Of a stretch of DNA of 64,000 nucleotides, positions 33,520 through 42,252 are shown in pieces; position 1 is the first letter of the stretch; each line of letters begins with the position of its first letter. The notes under the pieces were generated by a model. It was not told the DNA's origin, searched no databases, and saw nothing but the letters and a program-made list of their open reading frames with translations. A program made the translations under genes and the position numbers. Source of the stretch: Candidatus Moraniibacteriota bacterium (GTDB lineage: Bacteria > Patescibacteriota > Minisyncoccia > Moranbacterales > UBA2206); NCBI GenBank assembly GCA_003543115.1, contig DPJH01000036.1, positions 1 through 64,000 of the forward strand, given 5' to 3'.

Positions 33520-36348
33520 CTAATATTCTTTTCTTTCCGGAGAGATGCTGAGGATGAGGCTGCTTGAGAATATGATCAGAGCAAAGGTTACAATTATTTT
33601 AAAAAGGAAGCTTATATATCCAGGCAGGCCTGAGAAAAGGCTGGCTAAAATTTTATTTTCATCTTTTTTCTGATAAGTGATTTTTTTCTCTCCATTTATA
33701 TTATCCGATACTATTACTTTGATTGTTTTAACGATGTCATTTTCCGAAAGGTTTGATCTTGAGATGTTCCATTTGTCATATAAGGCTTTTTTTGTGGCTT
33801 CGTCTTGTTTGTGCGAAGTGGTGCTAGTTATGGTATAGGAAGCTCCCAGTTGTTTGGTTACGGGAAGATTAAGCGTATTCCCTCCATCGCTTACGAACGC
33901 TTCAATGCTGGAGTTGTTAGTATTTATTATTTCCTCTCCATCTACAGTCCAAGTGGTTGTTCCAAGAGAAGCGGTATTGTTAGGCGCTTGTAATTTTACC
34001 GTAGAGCCTGCTACTGCTTGAAAGAAATCTTTGCTGTAATCATCCCATTGAAGACCTTTGTCCTTATCCACAAATTGTCCCATAAGAACAGGCGAAAGAT
34101 TATTGGGATCGGTAGATTTTATATTGGCAGTTGGCTCGGAGATTGAAAAAGAACGGGTAAGGGTGATTTTTTCGGCAGAATCCTTGCCGGCAATATCTAA
34201 TTTGAGCACATAAGCTTTTCCTATTTCCTCGGTAATAGGAAAATAAATAAGATTATTGTCAGAATTTTCAGGAGAGAGCCTTTCTCCGTCCAGTGTCCAA
34301 GAAAAATTAAATTTGGAAGGATTATATTGTTCAGTTGGAATTCTGGCGGAAATAATTTCATCCGGAGTAACGGGGCATATGAATTTTTCTGACTCAGCGG
34401 TGCATCTTTCTTTTTCTTCATGGGTTAATTTTCCGGTAGCGGCATCAGCCTTAGCGGAATGGACCTTAATTTCTCCTTTGGAATTTTGAACGGTTATGAT
34501 CGTAGTTTCTAATCCTTCCTTGGTAACATCAGTTGAAGAATTTTCTTTGGTTTTCAGCGTGGCTCTGACATAAAAAGCACTGGCATTTTCTGAAATTCCT
34601 TTAGCGGCCAAAACCTCTTTCTTAATGGAATCCAGGGGAATGTTCAGTTCTCTCAGTCCGATTCCTTCGAGAGGAAAATTTCCTCCCAGATCGGTCTGGG
34701 TCAAAGAGCGCCAATTGGAAGAATCGGGAGATTCAGCGATAGCCAACTCCCATTTATAATAGGTAAAGCCGCTATCTTCATTGTTGGTGGTGTTAGATCG
34801 AATGGCAACAGTATCTGAATTTGCTCCTCCGGTGGACGAATCATATTGGGGTTTTGAATTGCTGACAGACAGGTTGTTGTTTATTTTTTTATAATCCCTT
34901 CCAGCGGTTGGTTCAACAAAAGCATCGTCAAGAGATTCATTGATAGATTCTATGGTTGGTTTTTCCGGTTCCTCCTCCCCTTCTTCCAATTTAGTTTCTG
35001 AAGTTTTGCATTCTTGTCCTTCTTCGCCATTATCATCAAAATTAACGCAGACCTCGCAACCTTCGGGATAACTTTTGTCTATAAGAATGACTAGATTGGA
35101 AGATTCTTCAGCTTTCCATTTGAAAGCAGGGTTGGACTCTTCATATTTTCCAGGTATTCCGGGATTAGCAAATGCTTTGGTGGTGTTTTCCGAAGAACAG
35201 GATATTTGAACGTTGCAATCTCCATCTTTTCCTCCGCAATACGCATCACCTTTTTTATTAAAATGGAAATACCAGTCTCCATTTTCTTTTCCATTTCCCA
35301 TGGTTTTTATAATATCCGGGTTGTTGGAAATAGCCCACATAGTCTTGAAGGAAGAGTCTTTGGTTGAGGTCGAGCCGGTGGAAATTCCTTCCACTGCCAC
35401 TCCTATTTTGTCGCCGGGAGAATAGATCCATTTGAATTCCATTTTTCCAAGGCCGGCTACGCTGGCTTCATCCATCACTCCGCTGCTGGAAGTATCATTG
35501 GAATTGGGATCGGTTCTCCAAAAAGATTCTTCTTTGGCTCCGAAATGTCCATCGCCCACTTTCTCATCTTTGAGTCCCGGAAAAGAGCTGACATCGGGAA
35601 AAAGATGTTCACAGCTTTCCATTTCAATGTCCTCTCCCGTCTCTACGTTACGGGCAAAACAATAACTGTTTTTTCCTACCTGGTCATCTCCTCCGAAAAC
35701 AGCCAAATATTCGTCGGAATCGTTATTGTTGCCAGATTCACCTTCATATTGATTGGGCAAGGAACAGTGATCAGGCGGATATTCGCTTGTACAGTTCGGA
35801 TCATCTTTGCCAAGAATTTTTTGCCATTCAAAATTCCCCGAAGCGATGATTCGCATAGCTTCAATTTTATAGTCTTCTATATCCGTTTCCCCGTCTTTGT
35901 TATAATCGCATGATCCGGGCTCTTCTTCGCAACGAGCTCGTTTTAGGAACCATGTAAAATACATATCATTGGGCTTGTTGCGAAAAAGGGACGTTTCAGC
36001 TATAGCGGTCAATTCTTTTCCGGGAATCGGATTGGTCGGAACGAATTGTACATTTACTTGCGGAGCATCTGTTTTGTAACTCATGTAATTTACTTGGGAA
36101 GTCGCCTTTAGAAGCTCTTCTTTTTCCATGCCGAAATCTTCCAAAATCTGAGTGATAATTTTTTTAACACCTGGATCAGCTTTGATCAATCCGGCAGAGG
36201 AAAAAATTCCCGCTTGTCCAAAAATAGAACTGAGAACGTCTCCTTCGGAAGTGTCTGAAGAATCAGCTTTGGATATAAAAGGAATATTAAGGCCGAGAAT
36301 TAACGACAAAATCAAGATAAAACAGGATGTCTTTTGAAAAAAATGCAT
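33520..36348 (-). CDS. Large surface protein of the T4SS-like operon
   Basis: 942 residues. A signal peptide (FFQKTSCFILILSLILGLNI), a long extracytoplasmic part, and a C-terminal membrane helix (FLFKIIVTFALIIFSSSLIL) with a short charged tail are visible. The body seems to hold several Ig/PKD-like units: FSWTLDGERLSPENSDNNLIYF, TTWTVDGEEII and FYVRATLKTKEN are beta-rich segments with the W(T/S)xDGE pattern. CDYNKDGETDIEDYKIEAMRI looks like a calcium-binding EF-hand/dockerin-type loop. No enzyme motif is seen. It ends eight bases before the VirB2-M15 gene, and may be a cell-wall-spanning scaffold or adhesin of the apparatus. Confidence 0.6.
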   Translation of the reverse strand: MHFFQKTSCFILILSLILGLNIPFISKADSSDTSEGDVLSSIFGQAGIFSSAGLIKADPGVKKIITQILEDFGMEKEELLKATSQVNYMSYKTDAPQVNVQFVPTNPIPGKELTAIAETSLFRNKPNDMYFTWFLKRARCEEEPGSCDYNKDGETDIEDYKIEAMRIIASGNFEWQKILGKDDPNCTSEYPPDHCSLPNQYEGESGNNNDSDEYLAVFGGDDQVGKNSYCFARNVETGEDIEMESCEHLFPDVSSFPGLKDEKVGDGHFGAKEESFWRTDPNSNDTSSSGVMDEASVAGLGKMEFKWIYSPGDKIGVAVEGISTGSTSTKDSSFKTMWAISNNPDIIKTMGNGKENGDWYFHFNKKGDAYCGGKDGDCNVQISCSSENTTKAFANPGIPGKYEESNPAFKWKAEESSNLVILIDKSYPEGCEVCVNFDDNGEEGQECKTSETKLEEGEEEPEKPTIESINESLDDAFVEPTAGRDYKKINNNLSVSNSKPQYDSSTGGANSDTVAIRSNTTNNEDSGFTYYKWELAIAESPDSSNWRSLTQTDLGGNFPLEGIGLRELNIPLDSIKKEVLAAKGISENASAFYVRATLKTKENSSTDVTKEGLETTIITVQNSKGEIKVHSAKADAATGKLTHEEKERCTAESEKFICPVTPDEIISARIPTEQYNPSKFNFSWTLDGERLSPENSDNNLIYFPITEEIGKAYVLKLDIAGKDSAEKITLTRSFSISEPTANIKSTDPNNLSPVLMGQFVDKDKGLQWDDYSKDFFQAVAGSTVKLQAPNNTASLGTTTWTVDGEEIINTNNSSIEAFVSDGGNTLNLPVTKQLGASYTITSTTSHKQDEATKKALYDKWNISRSNLSENDIVKTIKVIVSDNINGEKKITYQKKDENKILASLFSGLPGYISFLFKIIVTFALIIFSSSLILSISPERKEY

Positions 36349-36364
36349 AAAATTTAAAAAATAA

Positions 36365-37024
36365 TTACCTTACTAATTCTATAATATAAAGGTCTAAAAA
36401 CAAAATAAAAACAATCCCGGAAAAACAGGAGAAAAGAAACGAACGGCTGTAATAGGAGGCTATTCCTCCGGTTAGGGAAAAAATAATAAGAGGCGTATAT
36501 TGCCAGGTCAGTTTTTCGATGAAAAATAGAAAAGAGATGAAGAGAATAAATTGGAAAAAGGGAGCCCAAAAGCCAAATTTTTTTTCTAAGGTTGTTTGCA
36601 AGAAACCGTGAAAAAAAAAGCTTAGAACAAACAAAATAATTCCGATAACGATCAATTCATAAAAAACAAATGCCCAAAAGTGATTAATGATAAAAATCGG
36701 CACTACATATTTTTCTTCTAAATTAAAAAAATAAAAAAGAATAACAGCAATAAAAAAAGAAAACAAGAGCATCAGAGAGGCCCCAAAAATACCTTTTTTT
36801 CTTTCAGAAAAATTTAATCCAAAATCACATAGGTTTTTTTGCAGCACTAGTTTGATAAATAAAGCTGGAAGAAGGACCAGGAAAAAAGCGATGCGAGAGA
36901 TGAGTTGCAAGGCGCCCTTAGCAGGAAATGAGATTGCCAAAAATAGGCACGCAAAAGCCACTAGGAAGGTGATTATTTCCCTTTTCCAATTATGGAGAAA
37001 ATTAAATATTTTTTGCATATCCAT
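36365..37024 (-). CDS. Polytopic membrane protein, possibly CPBP-like
   Basis: 219 residues with six or seven hydrophobic helices. The segment FFFHGFLQTTLEKKFGFWAPFFQFILF resembles the FRGxLqxxLxxxfg block of CPBP intramembrane proteases. The EExxxR catalytic pair is not evident, so it is either inactive or only superficially similar. It lies within the T4SS operon between the large surface protein and another small membrane protein. Confidence 0.45.
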   Translation of the reverse strand: MDMQKIFNFLHNWKREIITFLVAFACLFLAISFPAKGALQLISRIAFFLVLLPALFIKLVLQKNLCDFGLNFSERKKGIFGASLMLLFSFFIAVILFYFFNLEEKYVVPIFIINHFWAFVFYELIVIGIILFVLSFFFHGFLQTTLEKKFGFWAPFFQFILFISFLFFIEKLTWQYTPLIIFSLTGGIASYYSRSFLFSCFSGIVFILFLDLYIIELVR

Positions 37025-37052
37025 ACTAAATTTTTTTAGAATTTTTCTGCAG

Positions 37053-37544
37053 CTATTTTTTATTTCCTTGCTCGGCTTTTTTTCTTTCAGCGAGAGTCAT
37101 TACGAATGCAACGACAACTAAAACAGTTTCCAGGGGAAGCATTCCTACAGCGGGAATCATTTCGGTAATCGCCGTGCCGATCAAAAGAAGGGTTCTTTTG
37201 ATAATGCTGCGGGCCATTTTTACTTTTCCGGTAGAGCCGGTGATAACCATAATCAGGAAGATGAAAACCGAGATAAAAAAAGTAAAGATAATGGTTAGAA
37301 TTTCTCCAATTCCAAAAACGGCGATAAGGACGGTATTGATAATATCCAGCAGATCTTTAAGCATGGCTAGGATAAGCGCAATGCCAAACAGCCAATCAAT
37401 AAAAGGATCGATATATGCGAAAAGCGAAACTGATTTAATGGCAGCGGACGCCCTTTTTCCCCCTTTACTGATAGAATCCTTAAAAGATCTTTTTTGAACC
37501 AGCCTAAGGTTAGAAGCGTAGCTTGAATAAGTTTCTCCTGGCAT
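37053..37544 (-). CDS. Membrane protein of the T4SS-like operon
   Basis: 163 residues: a basic N-terminus (NLRLVQKRSFKDSISKGGKRAS) followed by three or four hydrophobic helices and a Lys-rich tail. No family is recognised. It is 23 bases after the VirB4 gene and is presumably an inner-membrane part of the machine. Confidence 0.55.
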   Translation of the reverse strand: MPGETYSSYASNLRLVQKRSFKDSISKGGKRASAAIKSVSLFAYIDPFIDWLFGIALILAMLKDLLDIINTVLIAVFGIGEILTIIFTFFISVFIFLIMVITGSTGKVKMARSIIKRTLLLIGTAITEMIPAVGMLPLETVLVVVAFVMTLAERKKAEQGNKK

Positions 37545-37567
37545 ACTGATTATATGTTAATCATTTT

Positions 37568-39394
37568 TTATTCTCCTTCATTATCAAAATCCTTCTTGGC
37601 TTGCTCAATTTCAAGCATTTGAGCCGGATCAGTTGTAATAACCTGATCTTCGCCATAAGAAGCTACGACTTTGATAGCTACATGTTTTGTTCCGGCAAAG
37701 AAAATTCCTTCACCCACATTGCTTTCAAGAAGAAGGAATTTCTCCTGATCGGTCAGATAAAATGTTTCCGATATGACATCAATGGCTGCTGGAGATTGTT
37801 TGAGCAAGAGCTGGATAGATGAATTGGTAACGATCGGTTTTCCATAGCGGGAAGAAAGAAAATCATTCACGTCTTGAGTGATGGTAGTGAGTCCAGTATA
37901 ATATTTCCTGCATCTTTTTGCAATTCCAAAAAGGAAAGAAGCGGCATCATCATATTTCATCATTACCCAGGCTTCGTCTACAAGAACAATTCTTTTTCGT
38001 ACGTTGGCTCGCATTTCATTCCAGATGAAATGAAGCACGATATACATGGCGATAGGGCGCAATTCATCTTCCATATCACGAATATTGAAAACCACTAATT
38101 TATTATCAGCAATAATATTGGTTGGATTGTTGAGAAATCCGGCAAAGATACCATCGGTATATTTTTCCAGCCGAATAGCTAAATCCTCTCCCCCATCCAT
38201 GTTGCGCAAAACTTGGTAGAGATCGGTGATTGTCGGGTAAGCTTCTTTGGGAATGGAATTAAAAGGAGTTTGGGCATTAATATCCCGGATAGCATAGGTT
38301 TCATGGATGGCTCTGTCAAGAATAGAATCTTCTTCCGGCGTAATATTTCCCAGCATAAGATGAAGAAGGCCTAAAAGGTTGGCAATGTTGTTTCGCAAAA
38401 TATCAGCCGGATCCTCGTCATCCGAAATTTTTGGCAAATCAAACGGATTGAGGTGATTGTGGGAATTAAGGGATATTTTCAGAAAAGACCCCTGGACGGT
38501 GTCGCAAAGATGCCTATATTCATTTTCTGGGTCAATAATAATAACATCCGTTCCAATCATCAAAGAGCGCAGAACTTCCAGTTTTATGGTATAGCTTTTT
38601 CCAGCTCCGGATTTGGCAAAAACCACCATATTGCCATTTTCCATTTTGAAGCGATCAAAAAGAATGAGACTGTTATTGTGCCTATTGATGCCATAAAGAA
38701 TGCCCTCATCATTGGAAAGCGTGGAAGAGACAAAAGGAAAAGTGGTGGAGAGAGGAGCGGAATTCATGTTGGTGCCGATATTAATTTCATCATTGGCAAG
38801 CGGTATGGTTGAATTGAATCCTTGCTCTGTTCGGAATATGGCAGGCTTGGTATAAACCAATTGTGCTTCCAGAATAGACTCGATGCTTCTGGCTGATTTT
38901 TCCAATTCTTCTTCACTTGCTCCGTAAACAGTTATATATAAGCCGAAACGAAAGAACTTTTCCGTTCCTTGTTGCAGCTTGTCTCTCAGTTCTTCAATGT
39001 CATTGATAGCGGTTTCCAGAGCTGGGTCGCGAATCATCCCACTTTCTTCTTCAATATGGATCTGAGATTGCACTTGTGTGGAGCTTCTGCGAAGATTTTT
39101 AAGGATATCATAAGTGTCGATGGGATGCACGAACATGGAAATATCCATAGGCATGTCTATGTTTATGATCGGAGAGAACCAGTTGCTGTGAAGATATCGA
39201 GGATAGGAAATTACGAAAATTGTTCGAGCAAAAGTCTCTCCCATGCGGATTGATTTGGGAGTTATTTTAATAGAAGCAGGCGCTATGATATCTTGCAGCT
39301 TGGCTATTCCTTCTTGATAATATTTTTCTGAAGCAAGGATCTCATCTCTTTCTTCAGGCTTCATGGCGCTTTTTTTATTAAAAAAATCGAACAT
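37568..39394 (-). CDS. VirB4/TraC-family secretion ATPase
   Basis: 608 residues. The motor of the T4SS is shown by Walker A AKSGAGKSYTIKLE (about 260-272), IIIDPENEYRHL, and Walker B RIVLVDEAWVMMKYDD, then GLTTITQDVNDFLSS. The region before 250 contains the end of the VirB4 N-terminal domain (ELEKSARSIESILEAQ). The rest of that domain is encoded by the gene just upstream (39421-40107), so VirB4 is split in two here. It would energise pilus assembly or substrate transfer at the cytoplasmic membrane. Confidence 0.9.
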   Translation of the reverse strand: MFDFFNKKSAMKPEERDEILASEKYYQEGIAKLQDIIAPASIKITPKSIRMGETFARTIFVISYPRYLHSNWFSPIINIDMPMDISMFVHPIDTYDILKNLRRSSTQVQSQIHIEEESGMIRDPALETAINDIEELRDKLQQGTEKFFRFGLYITVYGASEEELEKSARSIESILEAQLVYTKPAIFRTEQGFNSTIPLANDEINIGTNMNSAPLSTTFPFVSSTLSNDEGILYGINRHNNSLILFDRFKMENGNMVVFAKSGAGKSYTIKLEVLRSLMIGTDVIIIDPENEYRHLCDTVQGSFLKISLNSHNHLNPFDLPKISDDEDPADILRNNIANLLGLLHLMLGNITPEEDSILDRAIHETYAIRDINAQTPFNSIPKEAYPTITDLYQVLRNMDGGEDLAIRLEKYTDGIFAGFLNNPTNIIADNKLVVFNIRDMEDELRPIAMYIVLHFIWNEMRANVRKRIVLVDEAWVMMKYDDAASFLFGIAKRCRKYYTGLTTITQDVNDFLSSRYGKPIVTNSSIQLLLKQSPAAIDVISETFYLTDQEKFLLLESNVGEGIFFAGTKHVAIKVVASYGEDQVITTDPAQMLEIEQAKKDFDNEGE

Positions 39395-39420
39395 AAGGTA
39401 TGAATTTTATAATTTTTTAA

Positions 39421-40107
39421 TTATTGTATTTCCAGATTATTTACATCCCCGATTTCTGGATTGGTAAATAAGTTAGGGTTATAGGAATTATATAGCAGCT
39501 CAACTATTTCTTGTGTTTTGAGCGGAGTGAGGCGGAGTCCGATGCCGGAAAGAGACGCGGTGATATGATCCAGTCTTTGGAAAAGCTGATTTTTATATGT
39601 TTCAAAATGCTCTCTTTTTGCCTGGATACTTTTTCGGGGATTAAAATGGTCCATCATATTGCCTAAAAAACCCTTACCCTCATTTTCTACCGGGGAAAAC
39701 GGAACAACAATGTAGAAATTCTTATCCATAATATTGGAAACAGAAACTAATTGCTGGATAAAATTTTGGTATTCCGAAATTTGAAATTTCAGAAGATCGT
39801 TTTTCTGTTGGCGTGATTTTTTCTCAATGAAATCAAGATAATCGGAAATATTGAGCTTTCTGGAGCTTATGACGATTTGAACCGGAAAATCAAGGGAATT
39901 GAGAAAAGCTTGATATTGCATTATTATAGCATCTTGTTCCTCGGTTGATTTAAGATCAAAATTAATGGCAGAAACAGCCATTATGGCTCTCATTGAGCCA
40001 TTTTTTAGAATAATAACATCTTCTTTCACTTCAGCTACGTCTAAAAATATTTGGGTGGCTGAAGCGTTATTTTGGCCGGATAGTTTGTTTGAATGTAAAA
40101 TTTCCAT
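39421..40107 (-). CDS. VirB4/TraC N-terminal-domain protein
   Basis: 228 residues, no ATPase motif. ATQIFLDVAEVKEDVIILKNGSMRAIMAVSAINFDLKSTEEQDAII is the N-terminal pattern of TraC/VirB4 proteins, and SRKLNISDYLDFIEKK and TPLKTQEIVELLYNSYNP follow in the same order. It starts at the stop of the PrgI gene (TAATG) and precedes the ATPase part by 26 bases, so the two halves are made together. Confidence 0.75.
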   Translation of the reverse strand: MEILHSNKLSGQNNASATQIFLDVAEVKEDVIILKNGSMRAIMAVSAINFDLKSTEEQDAIIMQYQAFLNSLDFPVQIVISSRKLNISDYLDFIEKKSRQQKNDLLKFQISEYQNFIQQLVSVSNIMDKNFYIVVPFSPVENEGKGFLGNMMDHFNPRKSIQAKREHFETYKNQLFQRLDHITASLSGIGLRLTPLKTQEIVELLYNSYNPNLFTNPEIGDVNNLEIQ

Positions 40108-40511
40108 TATTTTTTCTTTATTTCTAGCAATTGGGATACTTTTTTAATTTCTTCAAGGCTGATTTCTTTGTTAGTGTGAACGGATGACTTTTCATTGATT
40201 ATTTTTGTGTGTTTGAATAAGTTTTTGGTGTCTGGCATTCTTCTCCACATATATATTTTTGGCTTGGAGAAAAATATGAATATTGATCCTAGAGCGGATA
40301 TAAGAGGTTGTCCATTGGGCCGATAGAAAGCCAGTCCTCCAAAAATAAAAGCTACAAAAAAAGTTGACACAACAAAGGCTGCCAAATCAAGAACGCTCCA
40401 AAGTAAAAGAAGACACACTCCTCCTGCTGCCAGCCATCCTAATTGTTTGGCGGTCAAAGGGCCGACGATCTTATCTTCGATATCAATAAATTGTGGGATG
40501 TTGAATATCAT
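40107..40511 (-). CDS. PrgI-family T4SS membrane protein
   Basis: 134 residues. FNIPQFIDIEDKIVGPLTAKQLGWLAAGGVC, two membrane helices, then LAFYRPNGQPLISALGSIFIFFSKPKIYMWRR is the PrgI signature. PrgI proteins are found next to VirB4 in Gram-positive and CPR T4SS clusters, comparable to VirB3. It overlaps the following gene by one base. Confidence 0.85.
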   Translation of the reverse strand: MIFNIPQFIDIEDKIVGPLTAKQLGWLAAGGVCLLLLWSVLDLAAFVVSTFFVAFIFGGLAFYRPNGQPLISALGSIFIFFSKPKIYMWRRMPDTKNLFKHTKIINEKSSVHTNKEISLEEIKKVSQLLEIKKK

Positions 40512-40529
40512 GGAATTAATTTTTGAATT

Positions 40530-41816
40530 TTATATCTCTCTTAAGTTTACCACATTTTTTCCGCTTGGTCTTGGAGGTGCGGGCTTTTTTTCGAGAACGA
40601 CAGTGTTTGTTTTCGGTGTGGATGATTGGTAGGGCTTGACCGGCAAATTATCGGGTGATTGCGGAGTCGAAAAATATTTTTTTTGTTTCGCTATAGGATC
40701 CTTTTCATATTCATAAGGAAGTTTTTGGGGAGAGGAAAAAGTCATTTTGTTAGTTTGCAGTTCGCTTGCCTGCTCGCCTTGCTCTCGACTCGTCGAAGCG
40801 GGCCGGCGAGGCGGGTAGTTCGTAGTTTGTGGCGAGTTGTTGTCTGTGTATGGTTGGCCGTGGTCATTTTTCTTGTTAGCTTCAATTGGTCGTGACGTAG
40901 ATGATTCTGTTTCAGCGATAGATGTTGCCGGTGCAGTTTGAATTTTGGGCTTCAATGTTTCTGGAACGTTTCTGCCTGCTGCGGGAGAGGTGAAAGGCGG
41001 AAAAACTATTTGTCTGGTTGTTTTGTTGATGGAAATGGGAGTTTCATCGTTGAATGATTTTAGGATATATGTCAGTTTTTGTCTGTCGGAAGAACTCATT
41101 TTCTTGGTGTTTTCACTATGAAATAGATAGTTTCCGATTTCAATGGCGCTATGTTTTTCATATCCGAAATATGAAGTGTAGTCAGCTAGCCAGTTTGCAA
41201 GCGATGGACGCACCGATTCCGGAAAGCTGAGAATCTTGATGCGTTGCGAGGTGATGATCTGTTCTCCGATGTCCGGAATCTCTTTGAGTGCCTGAAAAAT
41301 AGGCATTTTCATCAGTGAGGGCGCGTTTTGTTCTTGTGATCCGACAGAATTTTTGGAGAGTGGTTCCTGCAAGGACAGTTCGCGTGCCTTAGAAAGAATT
41401 CTAGATGAAATATCTTGCGCAATTTGATTGCAGGCCGCTGAATCTATGCCAAGATTTTTTTCTAACAGGCCATTGATATCTTCCCATTCTTTAGTTCGGC
41501 ACAATTGCCATACGATGTGGGGCAGCGCATCTCTTTGTTTTTGGGATAGATTGAATTTTTTAGCCAAATCATCATAGAAAAGGGCATGCTCAAAAGAAAG
41601 CAGAAAAAAAATCAAATTACTGTCCATTCCAGAGAGGGTGTTGGGAAAAATTTGCGCATTGGCGTTTTGTTTCTTCCATTTTTCCAGTAATTCTTTTTTT
41701 GTTTCGGCTATTTCTTCGGCTATTTTTTGTTTTTCCAGTTCTAAATCATAGCCTTGGTATGAAGGATTGCTTTGATTGAACCTATTGTAATCAGTCTTAT
41801 TTTGATATGTTGGCAT
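40530..41816 (-). CDS. Cytosolic protein of the T4SS operon with Pro/Ser-rich tail
   Basis: 428 residues, no membrane helix or signal peptide. Residues 20-265 are helical: ELEKQKIAEEIAETKKELLEKW, LFYDDLAKKFNLSQKQRDALPHIVWQL. The rest is a disordered Pro/Ser/Thr/Gln-rich tail ending KPAPPRPSGKNVVNLREI. A GC-rich stretch in the tail (about 40749-40836) looks like an inserted genomic repeat. It may be a T4SS accessory protein or an effector; no family is recognised. Confidence 0.6.
   Translation of the reverse strand: MPTYQNKTDYNRFNQSNPSYQGYDLELEKQKIAEEIAETKKELLEKWKKQNANAQIFPNTLSGMDSNLIFFLLSFEHALFYDDLAKKFNLSQKQRDALPHIVWQLCRTKEWEDINGLLEKNLGIDSAACNQIAQDISSRILSKARELSLQEPLSKNSVGSQEQNAPSLMKMPIFQALKEIPDIGEQIITSQRIKILSFPESVRPSLANWLADYTSYFGYEKHSAIEIGNYLFHSENTKKMSSSDRQKLTYILKSFNDETPISINKTTRQIVFPPFTSPAAGRNVPETLKPKIQTAPATSIAETESSTSRPIEANKKNDHGQPYTDNNSPQTTNYPPRRPASTSREQGEQASELQTNKMTFSSPQKLPYEYEKDPIAKQKKYFSTPQSPDNLPVKPYQSSTPKTNTVVLEKKPAPPRPSGKNVVNLREI
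40749..40836 (-). repeat. GC-rich repeat-like insertion inside a coding region
   Basis: This stretch is much richer in G+C than its surroundings. It holds a small palindrome (TCGAC/GTCGA) and is bounded by related ACTACGAACTAC / CAAACTAACAAA strings on the minus strand. It keeps the reading frame. Confidence 0.45.
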
Positions 41817-41836
41817 TTTATATAATATTTTAAATT

Positions 41837-42235
41837 CTAAAATTGAAAAACTGCCTGATTGTCTTTGATATATTGAATAATCATATTCAATCTTTGTTGA
41901 TTTTTGGTTGCGTTTTCTCCTAAGTTTTTATCCATGGCTTCAGAAATTTCAAAAGCTTCTTTTGTGATATAATCTTTTCTGATTGTTTCAAGAAGCTCTG
42001 TTTTGTAGTTTTCCGGAGCATTTTTGCCGATATATTCTATATTAGCTTCTGAAATGCCGGCTATTATGCTCGGATAGGAAAAGGAATATACGCTTGATAA
42101 GAGAAGCTCTTCCCCTTTGAGGGACAGTATGTGTTGGGCTAATGCAACTTTTTGTTGGATAGTGTCTTGCGGGAAGGCAATGTGGGGTATCGCAAATTTA
42201 TCTAAAATTTCTTCACTAATGATATCGCTAAACAT
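41837..42235 (-). CDS. Small cytosolic protein of the T4SS operon
   Basis: 132 residues, helical, no membrane helix. DIISEEILDKFAIPHIAFPQDTIQQKVALAQHILSL and YITKEAFEISEAMDKNLGENATKNQQRLNMIIQYIKDNQ are its main features. No family is recognised. It lies 17 bases after the VirB6-like gene and may be a chaperone or regulator of the machine. Confidence 0.55.
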   Translation of the reverse strand: MFSDIISEEILDKFAIPHIAFPQDTIQQKVALAQHILSLKGEELLLSSVYSFSYPSIIAGISEANIEYIGKNAPENYKTELLETIRKDYITKEAFEISEAMDKNLGENATKNQQRLNMIIQYIKDNQAVFQF

Positions 42236-42252
42236 GTTTTTAAGTAAAATAA

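Noticed and set aside
36365..37024. Active CPBP protease in the T4SS operon
   Set aside because: The EExxxR pair is missing; only a weak similarity in the FHGFLQ segment remains.
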